Made by a program: the position numbers and the translations under genes. Below are positions 51,797 to 62,872 of a stretch of DNA of 64,000 nucleotides, piece by piece (positions within the stretch are counted from its first letter, which is position 1; the number at the start of each line of letters is the position of its first letter). The notes below the pieces were generated by a model, which searched no databases, was not told where the DNA came from, and was given only the letters and a program-made list of their open reading frames with translations. Where the stretch lies: positions 1-64,000 of the forward strand of contig NZ_SUKC01000003.1 in NCBI RefSeq assembly GCF_005047635.1, read 5' to 3'. The stretch comes from Arthrobacter sp. CAU 1506 (lineage in GTDB: Bacteria; Actinomycetota; Actinomycetes; Actinomycetales; Micrococcaceae).

Positions 51797-53434
51797 GTGA
51801 GTTCCACCGCCGACCAGCCCCACCGGTCCGCCTCGCCCCTGCGGCCCCAAACGGTCAGGCCGGTCCGCCTGGCGGAGCTGCGCAGCACGCTGCAGCACCG
51901 CGGCCTTCCGGTACCGGAAGGAGACCCGGCGACGGAGGATCTGGCCTTCACCGGCATCACCATCGATTCGCGTTCCGTGGAGCCGGGCGACCTGTACATC
52001 GGCCTGCCCGGCGCCCGCCGGCACGGCGCCGGCTTCGCGGCCCAGGCTGCCGCTGCCGGTGCAGCGGCCATTTTGACGGACGACGACGGCGCCCGGCTGG
52101 CCGTCGGCGAAGCGCCGGGACTGCCCGTGCTGCGGTCCGCGGAGTTGCGTGCCCTCGTGGCCCCCCTGGCCGCGGCCATTTACCGCAGCCAGCCCGATGG
52201 CGGCACAGCACCCACGCTCTTCGGCGTGACCGGGACGAACGGAAAGACCACCACCACCTACTTCATCAATTCGCTGCTGGCGGCGCTCGGACAGGTCAGC
52301 GGACTGATCGGCACGATCGAGATCAAGGCAGGCTCCGAGGCGATTCCCAGCGCCTTGACCACGCCGGAGTCGCCGGAGGTCCACGGGCTGTTGGCCCTGA
52401 TGCGCGAACGGGCGCTGGATGCTGCCGCGATGGAGGTCTCCTCGCACGCCATTTCCTACCGGCGGGTGGACGCTGTCCGGTTCGACGTGGCCGGCTTCAC
52501 CAACCTCACGCAGGACCATCTGGACCTGCACGGCAGCATGGAGGAGTACTTCGATACCAAGGCCCGCCTGTTCGAGCCGGAACGTACCCGCAGGGCGGTG
52601 GTCTGCGTTGACGACGGCTGGGGCCGCCGGCTCGCAGAACGGGCGCAGTCCGGGGGAGTGGCGACGACAACGCTGGCCACCGCCGGCGGCAGCGCCGACT
52701 GGACCGTCGAGGGCGTGGTCCGCAAAGGCCTGGGGCACCGGTTCGAGCTGCACGGCCCCGCCGGCGAAGTGCTGCGCCTGCACACCGGGCTGCCCGGCAC
52801 CTTCAACGTCTCCAACGCCGCGCTGGCCGCGGTGATGGTGCTGGCTTCCGGGACCGACCCGGCACGGCTGCAGGAGGCGCTGGACAGCGCGGACCCGCTC
52901 ACCGTTGAGGTCCCCGGACGAATGCAGCTGATCAGTGAGAATCCGGCTGCCATTGTCGATTTCGCCCACAATCCGGACGCACTGGAGCGGACCCTGGCCT
53001 CGGTCCGGCGCCCCGAACCAGGGGCCCGGGTGATCGTGGTGTTCGGCGCCACCGGAGAGCGCGACCAGACCAAGCGCCCGCTGATGGGGGCCATCGCGGC
53101 CCGGCTGGCCGACGTCGTCGTGATCAGCGACGACGACCCTCATGGCGAGGACGCGGCCCAGATCCGCGCCGACGTGCTGGCCGGTGCCCGGGCGGCGGTG
53201 GAGAAGGAACACCTGACCGCCGAAATCGTCGAGGTGTTCCCCCGCGCGGAGGCCATCGAGCGAGCCGTCGCGATGGCTGCGGCGTCGGACACGGTGCTGG
53301 TTGCCGGCCGCGGACATGAGGTCTGGCAGGAGGTCAACGGGGAGAACCTGGCCCTTGACGACCGGGTGGAACTGCGCGAGGCGCTGCACCGGCATGGATT
53401 CGGACTGCTCTCCCAGAAGGCGGTAGAGTCCTAG
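51797..53434 (+). CDS. murE: UDP-MurNAc-tripeptide synthetase, probably L-lysine-adding
   Basis: A 545-residue Mur ligase. The P-loop is [14 protein letters not shown] near residues 142-156, and SSHAISYRRVDAV is a family block. Near residue 445 the amino-acid-binding motif reads SDDDPHGED. Diaminopimelate-adding enzymes have DNPR there, so the Arg that contacts the second carboxylate is missing. L-lysine is the likely substrate, in line with A3-alpha peptidoglycan of Arthrobacter-type bacteria. I start at GTG 51797 with GGAGA upstream; TTG 51776 inside the ftsI stop is an alternative. Confidence 0.92.
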   Translation: MSSTADQPHRSASPLRPQTVRPVRLAELRSTLQHRGLPVPEGDPATEDLAFTGITIDSRSVEPGDLYIGLPGARRHGAGFAAQAAAAGAAAILTDDDGARLAVGEAPGLPVLRSAELRALVAPLAAAIYRSQPDGGTAPTLFGVTGTNGKTTTTYFINSLLAALGQVSGLIGTIEIKAGSEAIPSALTTPESPEVHGLLALMRERALDAAAMEVSSHAISYRRVDAVRFDVAGFTNLTQDHLDLHGSMEEYFDTKARLFEPERTRRAVVCVDDGWGRRLAERAQSGGVATTTLATAGGSADWTVEGVVRKGLGHRFELHGPAGEVLRLHTGLPGTFNVSNAALAAVMVLASGTDPARLQEALDSADPLTVEVPGRMQLISENPAAIVDFAHNPDALERTLASVRRPEPGARVIVVFGATGERDQTKRPLMGAIAARLADVVVISDDDPHGEDAAQIRADVLAGARAAVEKEHLTAEIVEVFPRAEAIERAVAMAAASDTVLVAGRGHEVWQEVNGENLALDDRVELREALHRHGFGLLSQKAVES

Positions 53435-53440
53435 ATCGTC

Positions 53441-54964
53441 ATGATTGAACTAACTGCAGCCGACATTGCGGCGATTACCGGCGGACGGGTCATTGGGGAG
53501 CCGGTCGACGGCATAGGGGAGACCGCCGACATCACCGTGAGTTCCGCCACCACAGACTCCCGCGAGATCGAGCCCGGCGGACTGTTCGTGGCCAAGCCGG
53601 GCGAGACCGCGGACGGCCACTTCTACGTCGGCGCCGCGTTCGACGCCGGCGCCGTGCTCGCTCTCACCGAACGCGAAGTAACCCATGCCTCGGGCCGGGT
53701 CCTGCCGCAAATCATCGTGCCCGATGCCGTTCTGGCCATGGGCGCCATCGCTTCAGCCATCGTGGCCCGGCTGCGTGCCGCCTCGGGGCTCGAGGTCGTG
53801 GGCATCACCGGCAGCGCCGGCAAAACCACCACCAAGGACCTGCTGGCCGGCATCCTGGGTCTGGTGGCGCCGACCGTGGCGCCGATCGGCTCCTACAACG
53901 GAGAGGTTGGCGTACCGCTGACGGTCTTCGCCGCGGATTTCGAAACCCGCTACCTGGTGGTCGAAATGGGGGCCACAGGCATTGGCCACATCGAGTACCT
54001 GGCCGACATGGTGAAGCCAAGCGTCGGCGTCGTGCTGGGCGTCGGCAGCGCCCACGCCGGGGAATTCGGCGGCGTGGAAAACATCGCCATCGCCAAAGGC
54101 GAACTGGCCGAGGCGCTGCCCGTCAGCGGAACCGCCGTACTCAACGCCGACGATCACCGGGTCAAGGCGATGGCCACCCGCACCGGCGCCCACGTGCTCT
54201 ACTTCAGCTCCGACGACGGTTTCAGCCTGCCCGCCGGTAGCACCGACCAGCTGCTGCGTGCCCGCGGAGCCCGTACCAACGAGGCCGGCCACCCCGAATT
54301 CACGCTGTGCTTCCCGGACGGCACCGAGCACCCGGTTGCGTCCGGTCTGATTGGGATCCACCATGTGGCCAACCTGCTGGCTGCCGCCGGCGCAGCCTGG
54401 GCACTGGGCGTCCCCGCGGAAACCATCGCCGCCGGCCTGAGCGGGCGCGGCCCGGCCAGCCGCTGGCGGATGGAGCGGACCGAGCGGCCGGACGGCGTGA
54501 CGGTGATCAACGATGCCTACAACGCCAACCCGGAATCCATGCGGGCCGCGCTGCGCACGCTGGCCGAACTGGGCCGCGGCCGCCGCACCTGGGCCGTGCT
54601 CGGCGAGATGCTGGAACTGGGCGATGACACCGTTCACGAGCACGACGCGATCGGCCGGATCGTGGTCCGGCTGAACATCTCGCGCCTGATTGTGGTCGGC
54701 GCTGGCGCCCGGGCCATGCACACCGGAGCAGTCATGGAAGGCTCGTGGGGCGACGAATCGATGTGGGTCGCCACCCCCGACGAGGCGCACCGGGTGCTCG
54801 AAGAGCAGCTGGCGCCGGGCGACCTGGTGCTGTTCAAGTCCTCCAACGGAGCCGGACTGCGGCATCTGGGCGACCGGGTAGCATTAGGAACCCCGTCGCC
54901 GGACGATCCCGCGGCGGCTGCAGTGCGCAGTTCCGTCACCCAAGAGGAAGGCCAGGCGCAGTGA
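53441..54964 (+). CDS. murF: UDP-MurNAc-pentapeptide synthetase MurF
   Basis: A 507-residue ligase that adds D-Ala-D-Ala. The P-loop [19 protein letters not shown] is near residues 122-140. Family blocks [12 protein letters not shown] and [19 protein letters not shown] are present. It starts 6 bases after murE and its stop overlaps the mraY start (GTGA). Confidence 0.95.
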   Translation: MIELTAADIAAITGGRVIGEPVDGIGETADITVSSATTDSREIEPGGLFVAKPGETADGHFYVGAAFDAGAVLALTEREVTHASGRVLPQIIVPDAVLAMGAIASAIVARLRAASGLEVVGITGSAGKTTTKDLLAGILGLVAPTVAPIGSYNGEVGVPLTVFAADFETRYLVVEMGATGIGHIEYLADMVKPSVGVVLGVGSAHAGEFGGVENIAIAKGELAEALPVSGTAVLNADDHRVKAMATRTGAHVLYFSSDDGFSLPAGSTDQLLRARGARTNEAGHPEFTLCFPDGTEHPVASGLIGIHHVANLLAAAGAAWALGVPAETIAAGLSGRGPASRWRMERTERPDGVTVINDAYNANPESMRAALRTLAELGRGRRTWAVLGEMLELGDDTVHEHDAIGRIVVRLNISRLIVVGAGARAMHTGAVMEGSWGDESMWVATPDEAHRVLEEQLAPGDLVLFKSSNGAGLRHLGDRVALGTPSPDDPAAAAVRSSVTQEEGQAQ

Positions 54965-56073
54965 TAGCCCTGCTGATCGGTTCTGCCCTGGCACTGGTCC
55001 TGTCACTGCTCGGGACCCCCCTGTTCATCAAGTTGCTGGTGAAGCGCGGCTACGGCCAGTTCATCCGCGACGACGGTCCGACGGCGCACCACACCAAGCG
55101 CGGCACGCCCACCATGGGCGGCGTGGTCATTGTGGCGACCGTGGTGCTGTCCTATTTCGCCACCCACCTGGGCATGTGGCTGATCAACGGGGGAGCGCAC
55201 GCCGGTCCCACCGCGTCCGGCGGCGTGCTGCTGTTGCTGATGGCCGGCATGGGCCTGGTCGGTTTCCTGGACGACTTCATCAAGATCTCCAAGCAACGCA
55301 GCCTCGGGCTCCGGGCCTGGGCGAAGATCGTGCTGCAGGGTATTGTCGGCATCCTTTTTGCGGTGCTGGCGCTGAGCTTTCCGGACAGCCTGGGCCGGAC
55401 CCCTGCGTCGCTGAACATCTCCTTCACCCGGGACATCCCCTGGCTGGACCTGGCCTTCGGCGGCACGGTGCTGGGCACCATCCTGTTCATCATCTGGTCC
55501 AACATCATCGTCACCGCGGCCACCAACGGGGTAAACCTGACCGATGGGCTGGACGGCCTGGCTGCGGGAGCATCGGTGATGGTCTGCGGAGCCTACATGC
55601 TGATGGGCATCTGGCAGTTCAACCAGAGCTGCGGTTCCGTCAAGGTGCCGGGCGAGGCCTGTTACGAAGTCCGAGACCCGCTGGACCTGGCCCTGCTGGC
55701 CGGTGCGCTGGTCGGCGCACTGATCGGCTTCCTGTGGTGGAACACCTCGCCCGCCAAGATCTTCATGGGCGACACCGGTTCGCTGGCGATCGGCGGCGCG
55801 ATTGCCGGGTTCGCCATCCTGTCCCGCAGCGAGCTGCTGCTGGTGGTCATGGCCGGACTGTTCGTCATCATCTCGCTGTCGGTGATCATCCAGGTGGTCT
55901 TCTTCAAGCTCAGCGGCGGAAAACGCGTATTCAAGATGGCCCCGCTGCAGCACCACTTCGAGCTCAAGGGCTGGGCCGAAGTCACCGTCGTGGTGCGCTT
56001 CTGGATCATTGCCGGGCTCTGCGTGGCGGCCGCCCTGGGCATCTTCTACGCAGAATGGGTCCTGGGCTCGTGA
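54961..56073 (+). CDS. mraY: Phospho-MurNAc-pentapeptide transferase MraY
   Basis: A 370-residue integral membrane enzyme that makes lipid I. The N-terminal helix is [20 protein letters not shown]. The catalytic Asp residues lie in [45 protein letters not shown] and [11 protein letters not shown]. The conserved His motif [11 protein letters not shown] is near the C-terminus. About ten hydrophobic segments are visible. GTG 54961 overlaps the murF stop; its own stop overlaps murD. Confidence 0.95.
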   Translation: MIALLIGSALALVLSLLGTPLFIKLLVKRGYGQFIRDDGPTAHHTKRGTPTMGGVVIVATVVLSYFATHLGMWLINGGAHAGPTASGGVLLLLMAGMGLVGFLDDFIKISKQRSLGLRAWAKIVLQGIVGILFAVLALSFPDSLGRTPASLNISFTRDIPWLDLAFGGTVLGTILFIIWSNIIVTAATNGVNLTDGLDGLAAGASVMVCGAYMLMGIWQFNQSCGSVKVPGEACYEVRDPLDLALLAGALVGALIGFLWWNTSPAKIFMGDTGSLAIGGAIAGFAILSRSELLLVVMAGLFVIISLSVIIQVVFFKLSGGKRVFKMAPLQHHFELKGWAEVTVVVRFWIIAGLCVAAALGIFYAEWVLGS

Positions 56074-57602
56074 ACCGACTTGATGGGTTGACCTCCTGGG
56101 ACGCGGACTGGGCCGGACTGCGCGTCGTGGTCGCCGGCATCGGACTGTCGGGCTTTTCCGCCGCTGACACCCTGATCGAACTGGGTGCGTCAGTGGTCGT
56201 CGTCGATGGCCGCGATACGGAGGAAAACCGCGCCAAGGCCGACACGCTGAAGATTGTCGGCGCCCGCGAAGTCCTGCTCGGTGGCGAGCACGGCAGCACC
56301 CTGCCCGACGTCGGCGGGGAACCTGCCGAATTGCTGGTCACGTCGCCGGGCTGGAGCCCCCAGACACCGCTGCTGGCCGCGGCTGCGGCCGCGGGAATCC
56401 CGATTTGGGGCGACGTTGAACTCGCCTGGCGGGTGCGCGAACGCGCCGGGCGGCGTACTGCCGAGTGGCTGGCCATCACCGGCACCAATGGCAAGACCAC
56501 CACGGTGGGTATGGCCGAATCCATGCTGCAGGCGGCCGGGCTGCGTGCCATCGCGGCCGGCAACGTGGGCACGCCGATCCTGGACGCCGTGCGCGATCCG
56601 ATCGGGTACGACGTGATCGCGGTCGAACTCTCCAGCTTCCAGCTGCACTGGACCCACACCATGTCCCCGCTGGCCTCAGTGGTGCTCAACGTGGCCGAAG
56701 ACCACGTGGACTGGCACGGCTCCTATGCGGCGTACCTGGCCGACAAGGCCAAAATCTACGAGCAAACCAGGATCGCGTGCGTCTACAACGCCGAGCAGCG
56801 CGAGACCGAGGAGATGGTCGAAGCCGCCGACGTCGTCGAAGGCTGCCGGGCGATCGGTTTCACCACCGGCATGCCCGCCGTGAGCATGGTCGGTGTGGTG
56901 GAGAACCTGCTGGTGGACCGGGCCTACATCCAAGAGCGCCGCGACTCGGCGGCCGAGCTGGCCAGCCTGGCCGATCTGGGTGAACTGGCGCCGCGGCACC
57001 AGGTGGCGAATGCGCTGGCCGCCGCCGCCCTCGTCCGGGCCTACGGCGTGGAGCCGGCCGCGGTCCGCGAAGGCCTGCGGCGGTTCGATCCCGGGTCCCA
57101 CCGGATCCAGAAGGTCCTGGAGCAGGCCGGGGTGCTGTGGGTCAACGACTCCAAGGCCACCAACCCGCACGCCGCCTCGGCCTCGCTGGCGTCCTTTTCC
57201 TCGGTGGTGTGGATCGCCGGCGGATTGTCCAAGGGCGTCAACTACGACGAGTTGATCGCTGACCACGCACGCAGGCTGAAAGCGGTGGTGCTGATCGGCA
57301 CGGACAACTCGTCCCTGCTGGCGGCGTTGCAGCGACACGCCCCGGATGTCCCGGTCATCGGGGTCCCGCCGGAGGAAACTGAAGACAGGATCCCGACGCC
57401 GGGCATCTCCGTCGGCGAGATCGTGATGGCGGCAGCCGTGGAAGCTGCCGCCGGCATAGCCGCCGACGGGGACACCGTCCTGATGGCCCCGGCTGCCGCC
57501 TCCATGGACCAGTTCACGTCCTACGCGCACCGCGGCAATGCGTTCATCGAAGCCGTCCGCCGGTTCGGGGAAGGGCGCGCACCGTCGACCAAGGAGCAGT
57601 AA
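56070..57602 (+). CDS. murD: UDP-MurNAc-L-Ala:D-Glu ligase MurD
   Basis: A 510-residue ligase. The N-terminal uracil-binding Rossmann motif is [16 protein letters not shown]. The P-loop [16 protein letters not shown] lies near residue 135, [13 protein letters not shown] follows, and [18 protein letters not shown] is the C-terminal family block. GTG 56070 lies in the mraY stop. The TAA stop and the ftsW ATG share one base. Confidence 0.95.
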   Translation: MNRLDGLTSWDADWAGLRVVVAGIGLSGFSAADTLIELGASVVVVDGRDTEENRAKADTLKIVGAREVLLGGEHGSTLPDVGGEPAELLVTSPGWSPQTPLLAAAAAAGIPIWGDVELAWRVRERAGRRTAEWLAITGTNGKTTTVGMAESMLQAAGLRAIAAGNVGTPILDAVRDPIGYDVIAVELSSFQLHWTHTMSPLASVVLNVAEDHVDWHGSYAAYLADKAKIYEQTRIACVYNAEQRETEEMVEAADVVEGCRAIGFTTGMPAVSMVGVVENLLVDRAYIQERRDSAAELASLADLGELAPRHQVANALAAAALVRAYGVEPAAVREGLRRFDPGSHRIQKVLEQAGVLWVNDSKATNPHAASASLASFSSVVWIAGGLSKGVNYDELIADHARRLKAVVLIGTDNSSLLAALQRHAPDVPVIGVPPEETEDRIPTPGISVGEIVMAAAVEAAAGIAADGDTVLMAPAAASMDQFTSYAHRGNAFIEAVRRFGEGRAPSTKEQ

Positions 57603-58924
57603 TGGCCAGCAGCGGCACCCGCAGCGGACGTCGGACGTCCGCCCCCGCCGTCGCCGGCGCTTCGGGCACCGCAAGGACACCTGACGCCCCTGCCGCCAAG
57701 CTCCGACGGCTCCGCGAACGCGGCACCGACGTGTTGGACCGGATCCAGGGCACGGGAACGCAATCCAGCGGTGCCAGCTATTACTTGATCCTTGGCTCCG
57801 CCCTGGCGCTGACCGCCATCGGCCTGCTGATGGTGCTCTCCTCGTCGGCGGTGGAATCCATCGCCGACGACAATTCGCCGTTCAGCCTGTTCATGCGGCA
57901 GGCGCTCTTCGCCGGCCTCGGCGTCACGGCGATGCTGGTCCTCTCCCGCTGGAAGCCCGCCACGTACCGGAAACTGGCGTGGCCGGCCCTTGCGCTGTCG
58001 GTGGTCCTGCTGCTCTTGGTCTTCACGCCGCTGGGTGAGTCGGTCGGCGGCAACCGCAACTGGCTCACCTTGCCCGGCGGAATGTCCTTGCAGCCGTCGG
58101 AAGTCGCCAAGCTGGGGATGTCGCTGTGGATGGCAACGGTGTTGGCGGCCAAGGAGCGGCTGCTCGGCAACTGGAAGCACCTGGTGGTCCCGGTGGTGGT
58201 TCCCGGCGCGGTCCTGGTGGTCGGCCCGGTGCTGGCCGGCAACGACTTGGGCACGGCAATGATCCTGATGCTGATCATTGCCGGCGGACTGTTCTTTGCC
58301 GGCGCTCCGTTGAAGCTGTTTGGCATCGCCGGCCTGGGCGCTGCCGCGCTGGTGCTGCTGCTGGTGGTGGTCAGCCCCAACCGGATGGGCCGCATCCTGA
58401 TGTGGACCGACCAGGGCTGCGAAACCACCACCGGGCTGAACATGCAGTCCTGCAACGGGCTCTTCGCGCTGGCATCCGGAGGCTGGTGGGGCGTGGGCCT
58501 GGGCCAGAGCCGGCAGAAGTACAACTGGATACCGGAAGCCCACAACGACTACATCTTCGCCATCATCGGCGAAGAACTGGGGCTGCTCGGCACCATGGTC
58601 ATCCTGGCCCTGTTCGGGGTGCTGGCCATCGCGCTGGTGCGCACGGTGATGCGGCAAGAGTCGCTTTTCGTCCGGATCTTCGCCGGGTCCATCATGGTCT
58701 GGATCATCGGCCAGGCCTTCGTGAACATCGCCGTCGTCACCGGACTGCTGCCGGTAATCGGCGTGCCGCTGCCGTTCATCTCCTACGGCGGGTCGGCCCT
58801 GACCGTGACCCTGGCCGCCGTCGGTGTACTCTTGTCCTTTGCCCGGACCGGTGCAGCCGGCCGGAAGAAGCCGGGAGGACTGGTCGCCCGGCTGCGGCAG
58901 ACATCGTCCGCCGGCCCCCGCTGA
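57602..58924 (+). CDS. ftsW: Septal peptidoglycan polymerase FtsW
   Basis: A 440-residue SEDS protein. The first 55 residues are cytoplasmic and Arg/Ala rich. Around ten transmembrane helices follow from SYYLILGSALALTAIGLLMV. The SEDS blocks seen are GGNRNWLTLPGGMSLQPSEVAKL (split here over residues about 140-165), the ENDYIF-like EAHNDYIFAIIGEELGL, and PLPFISYGGSALTVTL at the end. It polymerises glycan strands with FtsI. It is translationally coupled to murD. Confidence 0.95.
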   Translation: MASSGTRSGRRTSAPAVAGASGTARTPDAPAAKLRRLRERGTDVLDRIQGTGTQSSGASYYLILGSALALTAIGLLMVLSSSAVESIADDNSPFSLFMRQALFAGLGVTAMLVLSRWKPATYRKLAWPALALSVVLLLLVFTPLGESVGGNRNWLTLPGGMSLQPSEVAKLGMSLWMATVLAAKERLLGNWKHLVVPVVVPGAVLVVGPVLAGNDLGTAMILMLIIAGGLFFAGAPLKLFGIAGLGAAALVLLLVVVSPNRMGRILMWTDQGCETTTGLNMQSCNGLFALASGGWWGVGLGQSRQKYNWIPEAHNDYIFAIIGEELGLLGTMVILALFGVLAIALVRTVMRQESLFVRIFAGSIMVWIIGQAFVNIAVVTGLLPVIGVPLPFISYGGSALTVTLAAVGVLLSFARTGAAGRKKPGGLVARLRQTSSAGPR

Positions 58925-58966
58925 ATCCATCCACCAGACGCCGAGCAGAAGGTATTCCGCCACACC

Positions 58967-60076
58967 ATGAACATTTCCAAGCCCTCTGTGGTCCTGGCCG
59001 GAGGCGGCACGGCGGGGCACGTCAGCCCGCTGCTGGCCATCGCCGGGGCCGTGGTCGAGGCCGCCCCCGCTGCCCGCATCCTCGCCGTCGGCACCGCGGC
59101 CGGCATGGAGACCCGCCTGGTGCCCGCGGCCGGCTACGAACTGGCCACCATCGGACGGGTGCCGCTGCCGCGCCGGCCCTCGCTGGACCTGGTGAAGCTG
59201 CCATTCAAATTCGCCGCGGCAGTCCGCCAGGCCGCCCGTATCATCAACGGAGCGCAGGCCGACGTGGTGGTGGGCGTGGGCGGCTATGTCAGCACACCGA
59301 TGTACATCGCGGCCAGGATGGGCCGGGTGCCGATCGTTATCCATGAAGCCAACGCCCGGCCCGGCCTGGCCAACCGCGTGGGGGCCCGGCTGGCCGAGCG
59401 GGTGGCGGTAGCGTTCAAGGACACCAAGCTGCCCGGAGCCCGCTGGGTCGGCATGCCGATGCGGCGGGAAATCGCCAGCCTGGACCGGCAGTCGTCGCGC
59501 AGCGCCGCCCGCCGGAGGCTGGGACTGGCCCCTGAGAAGCCGGCGCTGATCGTCACCGGAGGCTCGTCCGGCGCGCTCAGCATCAACCGGACCATCGCCG
59601 CCGTGCTGCCGGAGCTCTCCGCGGCCGGCATCCAGGTGCTGCACATCACCGGCCGGAACAAGGCGCTGCTGGATGCCCAGGGTCAGTTGCTCGCCTCGCC
59701 CGGCTACCACCAGGTGGAGTATGTGGACGGCATGCAGGATGTCTACGCGGCGGCCGACCTGCTGCTGGCCCGCGCCGGCGCGGCCACGGTCTGCGAAGTC
59801 GCCGCCGTCGGCCTGCCGTCGGTGCTGGTGCCGCTGCCGCATGGGAACGGCGAACAGGCGCTGAACGCAGCCTCTCTGGTGGAGGCCGGCGGCGCCGTGC
59901 TGGTCCGGGACGCAGACTTCACCGCGCGCTGGGTCACCGACCACCTGCTGCCGCTGCTGCAGGATCCGGCGCGGCTTGAGCAGATGTCGGAGGCAGCGCA
60001 CGCCCTCGGGATCAGGGATGCGGACGCACGAATGGCACAATTGGTGCTCGAGGCAATGGGGGAGGAGCACCGATGA
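58967..60076 (+). CDS. murG: UDP-GlcNAc transferase MurG (lipid II synthesis)
   Basis: A 369-residue GT28 glycosyltransferase. The N-terminal glycine-rich loop is [36 protein letters not shown] and [13 protein letters not shown] follow. The C-terminal donor domain has [34 protein letters not shown] and NEQAL-like [12 protein letters not shown] 42-base gap separates it from ftsW. It overlaps murC by 4 bases. Confidence 0.95.
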   Translation: MNISKPSVVLAGGGTAGHVSPLLAIAGAVVEAAPAARILAVGTAAGMETRLVPAAGYELATIGRVPLPRRPSLDLVKLPFKFAAAVRQAARIINGAQADVVVGVGGYVSTPMYIAARMGRVPIVIHEANARPGLANRVGARLAERVAVAFKDTKLPGARWVGMPMRREIASLDRQSSRSAARRRLGLAPEKPALIVTGGSSGALSINRTIAAVLPELSAAGIQVLHITGRNKALLDAQGQLLASPGYHQVEYVDGMQDVYAAADLLLARAGAATVCEVAAVGLPSVLVPLPHGNGEQALNAASLVEAGGAVLVRDADFTARWVTDHLLPLLQDPARLEQMSEAAHALGIRDADARMAQLVLEAMGEEHR

Positions 60077-61497
60077 AGGCCACTGATTTCCACACCACCA
60101 CGCGGCTGCCGTTCGGCGAGCTCGGCGCCGTGCACTTTGTTGGACTCGGCGGCGCCGGCATGTCGGCCATCGCCCGGATCCTGCTGGCCCGCGGGGTGCC
60201 CGTGTCCGGCTCGGATGCGCGCGACTCCGCCGTCCTGCGGCAGCTGGAGGCGCTCGGCGCCACGGTCTTCGTGGGCCATGAAGCGGGCCATGTCGGCGGT
60301 GCGGACACGGTCGTGGTCTCCACCGCCATTCGGCCGGAGAACCCCGAACTGCAGGCTGCCGTTGCCGCCGGCCTGAACATTGTGCACCGTTCGGTGGCGC
60401 TCTCCGCCGCCATGGAGGGCAAGCGGCTGATCGCGGTCGGCGGCACACACGGCAAGACCACCACCACGGCCATGGCCACGGTGATGCTGCAGGCTGCCGG
60501 GCGCGAGCCGTCGTTCGCGATCGGCGGCGATGTCGCCGCGCTCGGCGTCAACGCCGCGCACGGGGAAGGCGACCTGTTTGTCGCCGAAGCGGACGAATCC
60601 GACGCCTCGTTCCTCAACTACCGGCCGCAGGTCATCGTCGTCACCAATGTGGAGGCGGACCACTTGGACCACTACGGGTCCGCCGAAGCCGTCTACGCCT
60701 CCTTCGATCAGTTCGCGGCGCTGCTTCCCAGCGACGGCACGCTGGTGGTCTGCCTCGACGACGACGGCGCACGCGCCTTGGCGGAGCGGGTGGCAGCGTC
60801 CGGCGCGGCCTGCCGGGTGCTCGGCTACGGCTATGCGGCGGACGCCGAGCTGCGGATCATCGACAGCGAGTTCGCCGGCTCCGGCAGCGCCAGCCGGCTC
60901 GAATACCCGGGCGGCACCTGCACCCTGCGGCTCCAGGTACCTGGTGAGCACAACATCCGGAACGCGGCGGCCGCCGTCGCCGTCGCCATCACGCAGCGCA
61001 TCGATCCCGCCACCGCAGCCGAGGGGCTGGCCGGTTTCACCGGGGCAGCCAGGCGCTTCGAAGCCAAGGGAGCGGCGGCCGGGGTCCGCGTGTTCGACGA
61101 CTACGCCCACCATCCCACCGAGGTCCACGCAGCCCTGACCGCCGCGCGCAAGGTTGCGGCCGGACATGCCGTGCATGTGATCTTCCAGCCGCACCTGTTC
61201 TCGCGCACTCGGGAGTTCGCCGCGGAGTTTGCCCAGGCGCTGCAGCTGGCCGATTCGGCCGCGGTGCTGGATATTTATCCGGCCCGTGAAGATCCGATCC
61301 CTGGTGTCACCAGCGAACTGATCACCAAGCGGTTGCCTTCCGGCAGTTACGCGCCGGACCCGGCCCGCGCCGTGGCGGAGATCGTCGCACGCTCACAGCC
61401 CGGCGACATCGTGCTGACCGTCGGGGCCGGTGACGTGACCCAGTACGGCCCCGTCCTGGTCGAGGCCTTGGAGCAAGCTTCCCCGGCCGTGCAATGA
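60073..61497 (+). CDS. murC: UDP-MurNAc:L-Ala ligase MurC
   Basis: A 474-residue ligase, first of the stem-peptide steps. The N-terminal motif is [18 protein letters not shown]. The P-loop [16 protein letters not shown] lies near residue 126. [16 protein letters not shown] and [12 protein letters not shown] are C-terminal signatures, with [17 protein letters not shown] after them. It overlaps murG and ftsQ by 4 bases each. Confidence 0.95.
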   Translation: MKATDFHTTTRLPFGELGAVHFVGLGGAGMSAIARILLARGVPVSGSDARDSAVLRQLEALGATVFVGHEAGHVGGADTVVVSTAIRPENPELQAAVAAGLNIVHRSVALSAAMEGKRLIAVGGTHGKTTTTAMATVMLQAAGREPSFAIGGDVAALGVNAAHGEGDLFVAEADESDASFLNYRPQVIVVTNVEADHLDHYGSAEAVYASFDQFAALLPSDGTLVVCLDDDGARALAERVAASGAACRVLGYGYAADAELRIIDSEFAGSGSASRLEYPGGTCTLRLQVPGEHNIRNAAAAVAVAITQRIDPATAAEGLAGFTGAARRFEAKGAAAGVRVFDDYAHHPTEVHAALTAARKVAAGHAVHVIFQPHLFSRTREFAAEFAQALQLADSAAVLDIYPAREDPIPGVTSELITKRLPSGSYAPDPARAVAEIVARSQPGDIVLTVGAGDVTQYGPVLVEALEQASPAVQ

Positions 61498-62729
61498 GTC
61501 CGCGCAAGCCACGTACTCCCGCGCGCCCCGCCGCCCCGGCCGGGCGGCCGGAGGACACGCTGCCGGCGGCGGACGCCACGCGGCAGTCCGGACCCGAGCG
61601 CACGACGCCGGACGGCCCGGGGGCGGGGGTCCGGATCACCTCCGGAAGGGTGACGGCCTTGCCGCCGGCATCCGGTCGCGAGGCGACATCCGGGACCGGG
61701 GGAGCCACCGGAAACGGGGCAGCAACCGGGACCGGGGGAGCCACCGGAACCGGGGGAGCAACCGGAACCGGGGCGGCAAACGCGCCGGGCCGGCCGGCCA
61801 AGCGCGCCGCAGGCACCCGTTCCCCGGGGCGCGGCACCGGTGCGGCAGCGTCTGGGTCTGGGACTGGGACTGGGACTGGGTCTGGGTCTGGGGCAGCCCG
61901 GAGTAAATCAGCACCTGCGTCGTCACAGCAGCGCATGGCGGGCGCGTTGGAGCGGTGGCGCGGCCACAAGGCGGGCTCGTCCCAGCTCCCAGGCCCCGGC
62001 GGATCCGACAGCACGGTGGTCAGCTTCCCCGAACCTGCCCGGCGGAAGACCCGGCGCCGGCTGCTGATCGCGGCAGGCACCGTCGTCGTGCTCCTTGCCG
62101 TCATGATGTCGGTCATTTTTCTATCGCCGGCGCTGGCGGTGAAGACCATCACCGTCGAGGGGACCAAACTGACCGACTCTGCCGCGCTGAGCGAGGCACT
62201 GGAGCCGTTGAAGGGGATCCCCCTGGCGCGCGTCGGTGAACGGGAAGTGGCCGGCCACGTGGACCACCTTCCGGCGGTCGAGTCCGTGGAGGTCGTCGCC
62301 AAACCGCCCTCCGAACTGCATGTCCGGATTATCGAGCACACCCCGGTTGCCGTTCTCAAGGACGGCAAGAAATTCGTGCTGATCGACGAATCGGGCAAGG
62401 CGCTGGCCTCGGTCCGCAAACGCAGCGAGGCGAAACTTCCCTTGATCGACGGGGACAAGGCGGCCGAGGATCCCGACGTCTTCGCGTCCATCACCGGCGT
62501 GCTCGGCGCGCTGTCGCCGGAGGTGCTGAAGCAGCTCGACCATGCCTCGGCCCGGTCAGTGGACTCGGTGGAACTCCAATTGAGCAACGGCCAAAAGGTG
62601 CTGTGGGGCAACGCCGGGCAGCAGGAACTCAAAGCCACCGTGCTGCAGGCGCTGTTGCAGGCGAAGGGCGTCAAGGGCAAAGCCAGCGTCATCGATGTGA
62701 GCACCCCCACGCGGCCGGTGACCCGCTGA
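61494..62729 (+). CDS. ftsQ: Cell division protein FtsQ with long repeat-rich N-terminus
   Basis: A 411-residue bitopic protein. The cytoplasmic N-terminus of about 188 residues is very long and low complexity, with GATGTG repeats and a run encoded by seven hexanucleotides. One transmembrane helix lies at about 189-215. The POTRA domain follows (VKTITVEGTKLTDSAALSEAL), then the FtsQ/DivIB domain. Membrane and POTRA placement next to ftsZ make the identification secure. The tail from about 400 is short. Confidence 0.92.
   Translation: MSPRKPRTPARPAAPAGRPEDTLPAADATRQSGPERTTPDGPGAGVRITSGRVTALPPASGREATSGTGGATGNGAATGTGGATGTGGATGTGAANAPGRPAKRAAGTRSPGRGTGAAASGSGTGTGTGSGSGAARSKSAPASSQQRMAGALERWRGHKAGSSQLPGPGGSDSTVVSFPEPARRKTRRRLLIAAGTVVVLLAVMMSVIFLSPALAVKTITVEGTKLTDSAALSEALEPLKGIPLARVGEREVAGHVDHLPAVESVEVVAKPPSELHVRIIEHTPVAVLKDGKKFVLIDESGKALASVRKRSEAKLPLIDGDKAAEDPDVFASITGVLGALSPEVLKQLDHASARSVDSVELQLSNGQKVLWGNAGQQELKATVLQALLQAKGVKGKASVIDVSTPTRPVTR
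61851..61892 (+). repeat. Hexanucleotide repeat (TCTGGG/ACTGGG), 7 units
   Basis: Seven 6-bp units in the order T,T,A,A,A,T,T at the first base encode alternating Gly-Ser/Thr inside the FtsQ N-terminus. The unit length keeps the frame, so copy-number change would vary linker length. Longer imperfect repeats of ACCGGGGGAGCC type lie at about 61690-61775. Confidence 0.95.
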
Positions 62730-62839
62730 GACCCGTGAAGGACGGCCGGAAATATGCAGCAGCCGCCGATCGCGCGACACGCGGAGTCCGGTCATTGTGC
62801 CAGCCCAACCTTCCGTCTAGCGTCTCGGATAGGAACTAC

Positions 62840-62872
62840 TTGACATAACTCTAACCTTCAAGTTGAAGGTTA
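62840..62872 (+). promoter_or_regulatory. ftsZ promoter -35 and perfect 21-bp palindrome
   Basis: A consensus TTGACA at 62840-62845 is followed by TAACCTTCAA-G-TTGAAGGTTA at 62852-62872, a perfect 10-bp inverted repeat around one base. No good -10 lies at 17 bp; TAAGGT at 62871-62876 would need a 25-bp spacer. A palindrome within an over-long spacer is what MerR-family activators use. The FtsR-type MerR gene at 25631 is the natural candidate. Confidence 0.7.

Noticed and set aside
57521-60448. A 975-residue minus-strand open frame opposite ftsW and murG
   Set aside because: Its composition is Gln/His/Arg-rich shadow sequence, and the plus strand carries two intact conserved genes with overlapping starts.
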